Origin: RGUW01 sp040399325
GTDB taxonomy: Bacteria; Cyanobacteriota; Cyanobacteriia; PCC-6307; Cyanobiaceae
Assembly (NCBI GenBank): GCA_040399325.1
Contig: JBBASJ010000035.1
Coordinates: forward strand, 1 to 24,606
Direction of reading: 5' to 3'
DNA: 24,606 bases
Under the pieces are notes generated by a model, which saw only the letters and a list, made by a program, of their open reading frames with translations, was not told the origin of the DNA and ran no database searches. Every line of letters starts with the position of its first letter. Within the stretch, counting starts at the first letter, position 1. This document shows positions 15,192 to 22,780 of this stretch, one piece after another. The position numbers were made by a program, and so were the translations under genes.

Positions 15192-16504
15192 GCCCCTTGC
15201 AGGGTGGCGGGACATGCCGTACTGGTCGCTTCGCCAGCCAACACGAGCGACCACCAACGGCGTCCCAGCTCCTGGCGCAGCGCCGTCGCCGGTACCGGAC
15301 CAACCGCCGGGAAGGAATAGCTCCCGAACGCATAGGGGTCGTCGCCCCAACGGGTCAGCCATACCTCCAGCGGTGCGGCAATGGTCGCCTGGGGGTAGCA
15401 GCGTCTGAGCTGGGCCAGGGCTGAGGCGACGATCCCATCGTCAGACCTGCGGGCCCAGTCGCGTGCCACGCCCGCGGCATTGAAGCCCATCAGCGCCGGA
15501 CGACCGATCACCGCGCTCAGGTCAACCCACTCGGCCCAGAGACCGGGCTCGTTGCTGTTGTTGCGAATCCAGGTCTGCGGCCCCCAGAAGCGCTCGCCGA
15601 AGAGCAGCACGATCTTGTCGAGCACGCCCATGCCCAGCTGCGCGATCGCCTGCGCCTTGGCCTTGGGGAGTGGGGGCTCAAAGCGGATCGCACCCCGCTG
15701 CAACACCCCAAGAGGGACGGTGCAGCAGAGCCGCTGGGCCTGGAACGCCTGACCGCCGGCGGTGGTGACCGTCACGCCATCGGGACGGTTGCTGATCTGC
15801 CGCACCTCCTGACCCAGCCGGATGTCGACACCCTGCGCCAGATGGGCCACCAGCCGATCGAGACCGGCCGGCACCAGCGCATCGCCACCCAGCAGCTCCT
15901 GGCCATCGCCCCAGGGGGCATCGGCAGCGATCGCGTGGAGATCGGCACCCAGCTCGTGTTCCACATCAACGCTCAGCACAAAGCGCTGATCCCCACTGAG
16001 CTGGGTTGGAAGCCATTGGCGCAGCGGTTGATCCGCACGGCCCTGGGCTTCGGCACGGGCCATGGCCGCGGCCAGCCAGGCGTCGGCGCTGGCACTGCGC
16101 CCGGCGGTCCAGGGCTGGCCATCGGGGCCGATGGTGATCCGGCTGCGGTCATCGGTCGGCAGGAGCGGCAGCTTCAGCTGGCGCTCGACCAGATCGACCA
16201 ACGGGTTGCTCGCCAGACCGTGCAGCCACGAGGCCCCCAGCTCAATGGGCCAACCCTGGCGGCGATCGGTCCAGATGCGCCCGCCCAGGCGCTGGCGCGC
16301 CTCCAGCACCACAACCCTGCACCCAGCCGCAATCAACCGCTGCGCGCAAGCCAGCCCCGCCAAACCCGCTCCGATCACCAACACCTCGAACCCGCCGGCC
16401 ATGACCGAACGATCCGGACCCGAGTTCAGCCGCCCCAACCCCAGCACGGCTGCCGAAGCGGCAAGACCCTGAGCCACAAACCAGCGACGGCGCACCTGCG
16501 TCAC
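15149..16504 (-). CDS. Flavin-containing amine oxidase with Tat-type leader
   Basis: This 451-residue FAD-dependent oxidoreductase of the monoamine/polyamine oxidase family probably oxidises an amine to an aldehyde or imine with release of peroxide; the substrate is unknown. The N-terminus RRRWFVAQGLAASAAVLGLG (6-24) fits a twin-arginine signal, which would export the folded flavoprotein. The FAD fold is clear: VLVIGAGLAGLACAQ (42-56), E68, LGGRIWTD (73-80), ELGASWLHG, and late LAGEATSTACPATLQGAYLSG, the second FAD site. Its ATG overlaps the rsmH TGA (ATGA), so it is translated with rsmH. It converges on the cysteine desulfurase with a 43-base overlap. I do not remember this gene at this place in marine relatives, so it may be an accessory gain. 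Confidence 0.9.
   Translation of the reverse strand: MTQVRRRWFVAQGLAASAAVLGLGRLNSGPDRSVMAGGFEVLVIGAGLAGLACAQRLIAAGCRVVVLEARQRLGGRIWTDRRQGWPIELGASWLHGLASNPLVDLVERQLKLPLLPTDDRSRITIGPDGQPWTAGRSASADAWLAAAMARAEAQGRADQPLRQWLPTQLSGDQRFVLSVDVEHELGADLHAIAADAPWGDGQELLGGDALVPAGLDRLVAHLAQGVDIRLGQEVRQISNRPDGVTVTTAGGQAFQAQRLCCTVPLGVLQRGAIRFEPPLPKAKAQAIAQLGMGVLDKIVLLFGERFWGPQTWIRNNSNEPGLWAEWVDLSAVIGRPALMGFNAAGVARDWARRSDDGIVASALAQLRRCYPQATIAAPLEVWLTRWGDDPYAFGSYSFPAVGPVPATALRQELGRRWWSLVLAGEATSTACPATLQGAYLSGRAAAERLLA
15642..15649. repeat. HIP1 palindrome GCGATCGC
   Basis: An exact HIP1 octamer inside the amine oxidase gene, the first of two in that gene. Confidence 0.7.
15927..15934. repeat. HIP1 palindrome GCGATCGC
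   Basis: A second exact HIP1 octamer in the amine oxidase gene, about 285 bases from the first. Confidence 0.7.
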
Positions 16505-17370
16505 CCCCGCCGCCTGGCCACCCGCCAGCGGGCGCTGCGGGCGCGGGGATTGGCCGCGATCTCGTCGTCGCTGGCCTGCACCGCCTTGCGGGTGACCCGC
16601 TCAAGCCGTTCGTCGCGCAGAAACGCGGTCTTGACGCGCCGGTCCTCGAGCGAATGAAAGCTGATCACCCCGAACAGCCCCCCCGGCAGCAACCAGTCGG
16701 GGGCCGCGGCCAACAGGCGATCGAGCACCCCCAGCTCGTCATTGACCGCGATGCGCAGCGCCTGAAAGGTGCGTGTCGCCGGATGGATGCGGCCGCGCCG
16801 GGCTGCCGGCGGGTAGCAACCGGCGATCAGATAGGCCAGCTCGGCGGTGGTTTTGCCCACCCAGGGCCCCTGCTCGTGGATGCGGCGGGCGATGCGGCGC
16901 GACAGCCGCTCCTCGCCGTAGCCATAGATGAGGTCCGCCAGCGCGGTCTCATCAAGCCGATCGATCAGGGCCCCGGCCGTCTCGCCGGCCAGAGGGTTCA
17001 TGCGCATGTCGAGCGGACCGTCGAGCCGAAAGCTGAAGCCGCGGACGGGCACATCGAGCTGGGGGCTGCTGACCCCCAGATCGGCCAGCACCGCGCTCAC
17101 CGGCTCGCTGGGCACAAACGCAGCAAAGTTGGTTGCCACGATCTGGACGCGATCGGCAAACGGAGCGAGAGCCTCGGCGGCGGCGGCGCGAGCGCTCGGG
17201 TCCTGGTCCAGCCCGATCAGGCGCAAACCGGGGTGGGCCGCCAGCAGCAGGCCACTGTGACCGCCGCCGCCGAGGGTGCAATCCAGCAGCACCCCACCTG
17301 ACGGCAGCTCGGCAAAGGCCGCCAGCACGGCATCGGCCAGCACCGGCACATGGTCAAAGTCCAGAGCCAT
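16501..17370 (-). CDS. rsmH: 16S rRNA (cytosine-1402-N4)-methyltransferase
   Basis: RsmH (MraW) methylates N4 of C1402 in the 16S rRNA decoding centre using SAM. The 289-residue protein is close to the family's usual 300. It has HVPVLADAVL at the N-terminus, the SAM motif DCTLGGGGHS at 30-39, GLDQDPSA, LADLGVSSPQLD, RGFSFRLDGPLDMRMN, the RIHPATRTFQALRIAVNDEL signature and GVISFHSLEDRRVK. In many bacteria it heads the division/cell-wall cluster, but here, as in picocyanobacteria, it stands beside ndhH. It is divergent from ndhH (106 bases apart) and coupled by a 4-base overlap to the amine oxidase. Confidence 0.97.
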   Translation of the reverse strand: MALDFDHVPVLADAVLAAFAELPSGGVLLDCTLGGGGHSGLLLAAHPGLRLIGLDQDPSARAAAAEALAPFADRVQIVATNFAAFVPSEPVSAVLADLGVSSPQLDVPVRGFSFRLDGPLDMRMNPLAGETAGALIDRLDETALADLIYGYGEERLSRRIARRIHEQGPWVGKTTAELAYLIAGCYPPAARRGRIHPATRTFQALRIAVNDELGVLDRLLAAAPDWLLPGGLFGVISFHSLEDRRVKTAFLRDERLERVTRKAVQASDDEIAANPRARSARWRVARRRG

Positions 17371-17418
17371 GGCAGCGCGCTCGCCCTGGGACCATCCTCG
17401 GCCCCCGCGGAGCGGTGA

Positions 17419-17446
17419 CTGAACTGACGCCCGGTTTCCTTAGGAT
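17419..17446 (+). promoter_or_regulatory. Possible sigma-70 promoter for ndhH
   Basis: CTGAAC (17419-17424), then 16 bases, then TAGGAT (17441-17446) is a weak -35/-10 pair upstream of ndhH. It has three and four consensus matches. It is proposed only because this 106-base interval must hold the divergent promoters. Confidence 0.25.
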
Positions 17447-17476
17447 GGCCCCGCGATCACTGCCGTTGCGGCTGTC

Positions 17477-18661
17477 ATGACCCAGCTCGAGACCCGCACG
17501 GAGCCGATGGTGGTCAATTTCGGCCCCCATCACCCCTCGATGCATGGGGTGTTGCGGCTGGTGGTGACGCTCGACGGCGAAGACGTGGTGGATTGTGAGC
17601 CGGTGATCGGCTACCTCCACCGCGGCATGGAGAAGATCGCCGAAAACCGGACGAACATCATGTTCGTGCCCTATGTGAGCCGCATGGATTACGCGGCGGG
17701 CATGTTTTACGAGGCGATCGTGGTCAACGCCCCCGAGCGGCTGGCCAATGTGCCCGTCCCCAAGCGCGCCAGCTACATCAGGGTGCTGATGCTGGAGCTG
17801 AACCGCATCGCCAACCATCTGCTGTGGCTTGGCCCCTTTCTGGCCGACGTGGGTGCCCAGACGCCGTTCTTCTACATCTTCCGCGAACGGGAGATGATCT
17901 ACGACCTGTGGGAGGCGGCCACCGGCCAGCGCCTGATCAACAACAACTACTTCAGGATCGGCGGCGTGGCGGCCGATCTGCCCTACGGCTGGCTTGAGAA
18001 GTGCCTTGATTTCTGCGATTGGTTCGGACCCAAGATCGACGAATACGAGAAGCTGATCACCAACAATCCGATCTTTCGCCGGCGCATCGAGGGCCTGGGC
18101 ACCATCAGCCGCGAGCAGGCGATCAACTGGAGCCTCTCGGGCCCGATGCTGCGCGCCTCAGGGGTGCCCTGGGACCTGCGCAAAGTCGACCACTACGAGT
18201 GCTACGACGACTTCGACTGGAACGTCGTCTGGGAGAACGAGGGTGACTGTTATGCCCGCTACCGGGTGCGTGTGCAGGAGATGCGCGAGTCGCTCAAGAT
18301 CCTGCGCCAGGCCTGCGCCATGATCCCCGGCGGCCCCACCGAAAACCTCGAAGCCCGGCGCCTGGCCGAGGGCAAGGGCAGCGAGTTTGCCGGCTTCGAC
18401 TACCAGTACGTGGCCAAGAAGGTGGCGCCCACCTTCAAAATTCCCTCGGGCGAGCTCTACACCCGGCTCGAATCAGGCAAGGGCGAGATCGGCGTGTTCA
18501 TCCAGGGCAACGACGATGTGACCCCCTGGCGTTTCAAGATCCGCGCCGCCGATCAGAACAACCTGCAGATCCTGCCCCACATCCTCAAGGGCAACAAGGT
18601 GGCCGACATCATGGCGATCCTCGGCTCGATCGACGTCATCATGGGCTCGGTCGACCGTTGA
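17477..18661 (+). CDS. ndhH: NAD(P)H-quinone oxidoreductase subunit H (NDH-1 49-kDa type)
   Basis: NdhH is a peripheral-arm subunit of the thylakoid NDH-1 complex, lining the plastoquinone site; the complex serves respiration, cyclic electron flow and CO2 uptake. At 394 residues it has exactly the normal length. Signatures are VNFGPHHPSMHGVLRLV (about 13-29), EPVIGYLHRGMEKIAENRT, YVSRMDYAAGM, NRIANHLLWLGPFLADVGAQTPFF, DFDWNVVWENEGDCYARYRVR, and the C-terminal LQILPHILKGNKVADIMAILGSIDVIMGSVDR. The base composition at third positions looks a little less extreme than in neighbouring accessory genes, as expected for a conserved gene. It is transcribed divergently from rsmH. Confidence 0.98.
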   Translation: MTQLETRTEPMVVNFGPHHPSMHGVLRLVVTLDGEDVVDCEPVIGYLHRGMEKIAENRTNIMFVPYVSRMDYAAGMFYEAIVVNAPERLANVPVPKRASYIRVLMLELNRIANHLLWLGPFLADVGAQTPFFYIFREREMIYDLWEAATGQRLINNNYFRIGGVAADLPYGWLEKCLDFCDWFGPKIDEYEKLITNNPIFRRRIEGLGTISREQAINWSLSGPMLRASGVPWDLRKVDHYECYDDFDWNVVWENEGDCYARYRVRVQEMRESLKILRQACAMIPGGPTENLEARRLAEGKGSEFAGFDYQYVAKKVAPTFKIPSGELYTRLESGKGEIGVFIQGNDDVTPWRFKIRAADQNNLQILPHILKGNKVADIMAILGSIDVIMGSVDR

Positions 18662-18677
18662 CGACTGGCTGCCCCAG

Positions 18678-19127
18678 GTGCCGGGTCACCACCGCCATCG
18701 CCCGCTGAACAGCCTGCGCAGCAGCCTGGCGAACCGACTGCAGCACGCAGGATGGACCCTGCCCGCCGCGCTCACCGGATGTCTATGGCTCAAGGGGCTG
18801 CACCCCGACCTGCCGGGCTGGCCCTGCCCCCTGCGCGCCCTCACAGGGATTCCCTGCCCCACCTGTTTTTTGACGCGGGCCACCAGCGCAGCCCTGATCG
18901 GTGATCTGCCGGCCTCCGTGCAGTGGCATGCCTTTGGACCTGTGGTGGCCGTCACCCTGCTGGGCTGGTCGCTGACGGCGATCCGCCAGAGGCGGCTGGT
19001 GCCCTGCAGCCTGCCGGCCTGGCCCCTGGGCGCTGCGGCACTGGCCCTGATGGCCTACTGGCTGCTGCGGCTATGGCTCAGCTTTGCCCTTGGGGTCCAG
19101 GGTTTCCCAGGATTTCCAACCAGCTGA
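18678..19127 (+). CDS. DUF2752 membrane protein
   Basis: This is a 149-residue small membrane protein of the DUF2752 family, whose function is unknown. The family core is CPLRALTGIPCPTCFLTRATSAALIGDL (C50, C60, C63); elsewhere the motif is usually GxPCPgCGlTRA, so the second 'CG' is CF here. Two or three hydrophobic segments follow (about 85-100 and 112-138). A GTG start at 18678 is used because no ATG stands near. It begins 16 bases after the ndhH stop, so it may share the ndhH transcript. It is followed by a convergent unknown membrane protein gene, with a hairpin between. Confidence 0.8.
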   Translation: MPGHHRHRPLNSLRSSLANRLQHAGWTLPAALTGCLWLKGLHPDLPGWPCPLRALTGIPCPTCFLTRATSAALIGDLPASVQWHAFGPVVAVTLLGWSLTAIRQRRLVPCSLPAWPLGAAALALMAYWLLRLWLSFALGVQGFPGFPTS

Positions 19128-19132
19128 ACGCA

Positions 19133-19149
19133 GCCAGCTGAGCGCTGGC
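19133..19149. terminator. Hairpin between convergent membrane-protein genes
   Basis: GCCAGC-TGAGC-GCTGGC is a perfect 6-bp stem with a 5-base loop in the 32 bases between two convergent stop codons. There is no T-tract on either side. It could serve both directions. Confidence 0.4.
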
Positions 19150-19159
19150 AGTCAGGGGA

Positions 19160-19852
19160 TCAGCTCACCAGACCCTTGTGATAAGCCAGGTTCTGCAGAT
19201 AGAAACTGCTCACCGGCACCGCCAGCAGGGCACCCAGGCCACAGGTGCACACCGACACCACCACAACCAGCACCCAGGCAAGGATTTCAATGCCAAGAAA
19301 ATCAGGGCCGTTGGCTGAGCGATACACGGCCCGGAACGAAGCGGCAAAGGCCTCAGGAATCGACAGATCGGTCAGAAAGATGCGGTTCACGTAGATCGGC
19401 ATCACCAACGCCACAACCAGACCCGGCACGATGCACAGCACAAAGCCAATGGACATCACCAGCGTGAACACAATGCCCGCCAGCAAATAACGCATGGGGC
19501 GCCGCAGCAGTGCGGCAAAGGCTGCCTGCACTGTGATCGTCTCCCCGCTGGCGTAGTGCAGGGCTGGCACGGCGATGAACAACACCCCCACCAGGCTCGA
19601 CAGAACCGAGAACGGCAGCTGAGCCAGCTGCCCCAGGGCCGACGCCGCCGTGACCGCCGTGTCGCCTGCCAGACCGCCACCGACACCGGCCGCACCCACA
19701 CCGATCAACACAATCACCCAGGTGAGTGCTGCCCCCAGGCCCGCCAGCACCGCTGTGACGATCCAGATCAGCAGAATTGTGGGCACGTGGGCCAGAAAGG
19801 CTTCCCAGGCCTTGTTGATCGTGGGCTGTTCATAGGCCAGAGGTGCGGCCAT
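19160..19852 (-). CDS. Polytopic membrane protein of unknown function
   Basis: This 230-residue protein has four or five hydrophobic segments. They are at about 24-58 (VPTILLIWIVTAVLAGLG onward), 76-98, 122-155 (YLLAGIVFTLVMSIGFVLCIVPGLVVALVMP) and 186-212 (IEILAWVLVVVVSVCTCGLGALLAVP). Between the last two is a soluble stretch with IFLTDLSIPEAFAASFRAVYRSANGPDFLG. A CTCG pair sits in the final segment. The pattern recalls proteins annotated as glycerophosphodiesterase-type or DUF4013-like membrane domains, but I cannot assign a family. ATG 19852 gives MAAPLAYEQPTINKAWEAF; an in-frame ATG 27 bases upstream (19879) is an alternative, and neither has a good ribosome site. The frame runs open far upstream past the thioesterase gene, but that part looks like antisense translation. 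Confidence 0.75.
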   Translation of the reverse strand: MAAPLAYEQPTINKAWEAFLAHVPTILLIWIVTAVLAGLGAALTWVIVLIGVGAAGVGGGLAGDTAVTAASALGQLAQLPFSVLSSLVGVLFIAVPALHYASGETITVQAAFAALLRRPMRYLLAGIVFTLVMSIGFVLCIVPGLVVALVMPIYVNRIFLTDLSIPEAFAASFRAVYRSANGPDFLGIEILAWVLVVVVSVCTCGLGALLAVPVSSFYLQNLAYHKGLVS

Positions 19853-19927
19853 GGCTGGGTGGCACAGACTGGCTGGCATCGTGACAGCCGCCCCAGGACG
19901 GCACAACCCGGCTGATGCCCTGCCCCG

Positions 19928-20401
19928 ATGCACCCTGACGACTGGCTGCTGCTGTGCCGCACGGTTCGCTTCGGCGACACCGATGCCGCGGGGGTGATGC
20001 ACTTCGCCCGGTTGCTCACCTGGTGCCACGAGGCCTACGAGGAAAGCCTCGAGCGTTTCGGCCTGCTGCCTGCCGAGATCTTTCCAACACCCGCGTGGGG
20101 CGCGATGGCGAGCCCAACGGCCAAGGCGCCGGTGGCCCTGCCGATCGTGCACTGCAACGCCGACTTTCGCCGCCCTCTGGTGTGCGGTGACCCGCTGGCG
20201 ATCAAGCTGACGCCACGGCGCCTCGATCCAGGCAGCTTTGAGGTCAGCTATGGCTTCAGCAGCGGTGGCCAACCCGTCGCCAGTGGCCTCACCCGCCACC
20301 TGGCGATCGACAGTCACAGCCGTCAGCGCTGCCTCCTGCCCGCTGCCATTCAGCGCTGGCTCGAGGCATCCAGCCTCGCCGGCGGCATCCAGCCGCTCTG
20401 A
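19928..20401 (+). CDS. 1,4-dihydroxy-2-naphthoyl-CoA hydrolase (hotdog thioesterase)
   Basis: This 157-residue 4-hydroxybenzoyl-CoA-thioesterase-like hotdog protein is expected to release DHNA from DHNA-CoA, the step before prenylation in phylloquinone synthesis. The hotdog signature is RFGDTDAAGVMHFARLLTWCHEAYEE (about 14-39), with the catalytic Asp in that segment. It is followed by LPIVHCNADFRRPLVCGDPL, which matches the cyanobacterial DHNA-CoA hydrolase branch (Synechocystis Slr0204 type). It sits immediately beside menE, menC, menA and menF, which strongly supports the assignment over a generic acyl-CoA thioesterase. The ATG has no clear Shine-Dalgarno site. It is convergent with menE across the second assembly gap. 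Confidence 0.88.
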   Translation: MHPDDWLLLCRTVRFGDTDAAGVMHFARLLTWCHEAYEESLERFGLLPAEIFPTPAWGAMASPTAKAPVALPIVHCNADFRRPLVCGDPLAIKLTPRRLDPGSFEVSYGFSSGGQPVASGLTRHLAIDSHSRQRCLLPAAIQRWLEASSLAGGIQPL

Positions 20402-20505
20402 ACCAAACGAGCATGGGCAGGCATGGACGCATGCGCCGCAGGAATGCGGGCCAACCAGCAGCAGGCCCCGATCAGATCCTTGGCGGGCCGATTGCATGCC
20501 GGGGC
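20402..20505. other. Intergenic stretch before the second gap
   Basis: These 104 bases between the thioesterase stop and the N run hold no gene I can support. GCATGC occurs twice and a weak GGGCC/GGCCC pair is present, but nothing convincing as a terminator. The end of menE may lie here or in the gap. Confidence 0.5.
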
Positions 20506-20605
20506 NNNNNNNNNNNNNNNNNNNNNNNNNNNNNNNNNNNNNNNNNNNNNNNNNNNNNNNNNNNNNNNNNNNNNNNNNNNNNNNNNNNNNNNNNNNNNNN
20601 NNNNN
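20506..20605. other. Second scaffold gap of exactly 100 N
   Basis: This is a placeholder gap of unknown true size. Unlike the first gap, its two flanks share no identical sequence, so real bases are probably missing, including the menE stop codon. Confidence 0.9.
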
Positions 20606-21788
20606 GCTGGCCCGGAAGTTGGCCTGCAAGCCACTGCTGCCAGCGCTGGCGCTGCCACTTGCCGGCCATCGTGGTCTCAAGGGAAGCGCACACCTGCCAA
20701 CGCACTGGCCGATGGGCCGGGGGCAGCTGCTGCGCCAGCTGGTTCAGACCAGCCAAAACAGGCTCACAGGCAGAATCGGCCTGCAGGCGCACCAGAGCCA
20801 CAAGCCGCGCGCCCCAGAGAGGATCGCTCTCGGCAACCAGCAGCAATGCCGCCACCGGCAGGGCCGCAGCCTCGATCAGTGCCACGAGCCGCTGCTCCAC
20901 CTGCTCGGGAAACACCGTCTCGCCGCCGCTGTGGATCGCAGCGTCGAGACGGCCCAGGACCTGCAGACCCTGATCGCTGAACCGGGCGGCATCACCACTG
21001 AGCCACCAGCCGTCGGCGGTGCGCGGCAATGGCACCAGGGCGCCCTGCTCCAACCAGCCGGGGCTGAGTCGGGCTGTGGCGATCGCCAGGGCGCCGCTGG
21101 GCGCCTCGACCCGCAGGCGCACACCATCGAGTGGAGCCCCGCACCCCAGCTCTCCTGCCAGAAAACGCATGGGCGTCAGGGCGCACACCATGGCGGCGGT
21201 TTCGGTGGCCCCATAGCAGGGGGCCAGGGGCAGGCGCAACTGACGGGCCATGGCCGCCAGCTCCGGCGACAACGGGGCACCCCCCACCCAGATGAGCGCC
21301 ACCTGCTGCAGCCAGGCCACCCCGGCGGGGTCGGCAAGCAACCGGCCCAGCTGGGTGGGCACCAGGGACAGCAACACGGATCCCTGGCGCACCAACTCGG
21401 CCGTTGGCAGAGCCTCTGCCAGCGCCACCGGATCGCGCATCAAGGCGGGAGCCAGGGTGCGATGCTGCGCCCCCCACTGGCGGCTGCGCACCCACGGCAA
21501 CAGGCCGCTGACGTGGTGCGGGGGCAGCGGGTTGAGGTGCAGGCAGGCCGCCGGATCGAAACCCTGCGCAGCGAGCCAGCGTCCGGTCGCCGCCGCTGAC
21601 TCCTGCAGGTGGGCCAAGGGCTGCACGCACCAGCGGCGCCCGCCCATGGAGCCGCCGCTGCCCACGATCACGCCAGGACCGAGCTGCTGCTCGAGGCTCG
21701 CCGGCACCACTGGGGCGGTCTCACCTGGGCCTGCCAGGGGGACCAGGCGCCCCGCCGCCCAGGCCTGCTCAAGCTGCGGCAACCTCAT
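20606..21788 (-). CDS. menE: o-Succinylbenzoate-CoA ligase, last codons lost in gap
   Basis: MenE activates o-succinylbenzoate with ATP and CoA in phylloquinone synthesis. The ANL-superfamily motifs are visible in 394 residues: a divergent phosphate loop GSGGSMGGRRW instead of the usual TSGTTGxPK, CYGATETAAMV (A5), WWLSGDAARF (A7), GRLDAAIHSGGETVFP (A8) and the catalytic lysine region TTMAGKWQRQRWQQWLAG near the end. The family ends shortly after this lysine, so only a few residues should be missing. The N-terminal domain is short compared with the roughly 450-residue E. coli enzyme. The start at 21788 overlaps the menC stop as ATGA. It is the last gene of the menA-menC-menE operon. Confidence 0.9.
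21079..21086. repeat. HIP1 palindrome GCGATCGC
   Basis: An exact HIP1 octamer inside menE. Confidence 0.7.
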
Positions 21789-22780
21789 GCCGCTGCCTCC
21801 CAGACCTGCCAGGGATCGGCGCTGGCCCAGCCCCCCCCCAGTTGCCACCCCGGGGCCAGGCCGGGAGCCGCCGGCGTCGGCCCGAGCGCCTGCAGGGCGG
21901 CCAGGTGGTACAGCCAGCGCAGGCCGATACCGGTCTCAAAGGCCGTGCTCAGCATCAGCCGGGGGCGGCGGGCTGTGAGCTCGGCCATCAGCGGCCTGGG
22001 GTCGCCGTCCTGGCTGGGTCGCCGCACCTGCCATCCCGGCCAGCTCTGGCGCAGGGGCGGAGAAGCAGACAGCGACTCGTCGAGGGCAACGGGGAGTCGG
22101 GCCGCGAGGGCTTCAAGACCCGCCTGGTCGGCCGGGTCCAGGGGCTGCTCGAGCCACTGCAGCCGGGACTCATCCGTCAAACGATCGGCCCAGGCCGTCG
22201 CCGTGGCCCGGTCCCAGCGACCATTGGCATCGAGCCGCAGGCGGGCCGCTGCCGGCAGGCGCGCCAGCAGCTGCTCGAGCAGGGCCCGCTCCTCGCTGTC
22301 GCTGTGGACCGCGACCTTCCACTTGAAGCTGGGTCCCGTCCCGCCAAGGGGGCCTGCAGGCAGCTGAGCCGCCTCAAGGGCTGCCTCAAGAGCCGCCTCA
22401 AGAGCTGCCAAAGCATCGGGCCCGGCAGGCAACAGCTGGGCCGAGGGCGGTGGCGCCAACCAACCGGATTTCAGCAGCCCATCGGCTTCGGCCAGGGCGG
22501 CACCCAGGGCGAAGGCCACGGGGCCCGGCAGCCGGCCGGCCGCCAGGTCGGCCTCCAGGGCACAGCGCTCGGGCTCGGGTCCCAGGGCCTTGATCACCTG
22601 CTCCAGGGCGGGATCGGGCTCCAGGCTGGCGGCCTCACCCCAGCCCAGGCCACCGCTGGCGCTGCGCAACTGCAGCAACCAGCCCCGCTTGTGGGTCAGG
22701 GTTGCCCGGGCCGTTTGCAAGGGCCGGGGCAGCGCCAGGGCAAATGGGCGCCAGCGCAACTGCAGGCCTGGCGCCACCAT
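21785..22780 (-). CDS. menC: o-Succinylbenzoate synthase
   Basis: MenC dehydrates SHCHC to o-succinylbenzoate; it is an enolase-superfamily enzyme needing Mg2+. The 331-residue protein has a capping N-terminal domain and then the barrel with the KxK pair in FKWKVA (K153, K155), metal ligands in LRLDANGRWD (D184), WLEQPLD (E211) and VALDES (D234). The position of the second catalytic lysine, usually 'KP' before a G, reads QVRRPSQDGDP, so Arg254 replaces it. Residues 126-137 are an Ala/Leu/Glu triple repeat in a helix. The start directly abuts the menA stop (0 bases), and the stop overlaps the menE start by ATGA, so the operon is tightly coupled. Confidence 0.92.
   Translation of the reverse strand: MVAPGLQLRWRPFALALPRPLQTARATLTHKRGWLLQLRSASGGLGWGEAASLEPDPALEQVIKALGPEPERCALEADLAAGRLPGPVAFALGAALAEADGLLKSGWLAPPPSAQLLPAGPDALAALEAALEAALEAAQLPAGPLGGTGPSFKWKVAVHSDSEERALLEQLLARLPAAARLRLDANGRWDRATATAWADRLTDESRLQWLEQPLDPADQAGLEALAARLPVALDESLSASPPLRQSWPGWQVRRPSQDGDPRPLMAELTARRPRLMLSTAFETGIGLRWLYHLAALQALGPTPAAPGLAPGWQLGGGWASADPWQVWEAAA
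22371..22406 (-). repeat. Three 12-base tandem units inside menC
   Basis: GCCTCAAGRGCY occurs three times in tandem on the plus strand (22371, 22383, 22395). It encodes the repeated LEAA of MenC residues 126-137 on the minus strand. It is probably replication slippage in an Ala-rich helix, tolerated in a surface region. Confidence 0.85.

Noticed and set aside
17371..17476. A riboswitch or leader RNA upstream of ndhH
   Set aside because: The interval is only 106 bases between divergent genes and shows no conserved structure that I could recognise.
19160..20680. A 506-codon minus-strand frame running through the second gap into the polytopic protein
   Set aside because: Only the last 230 codons look like a protein; the upstream part is antisense to the thioesterase gene and includes N.
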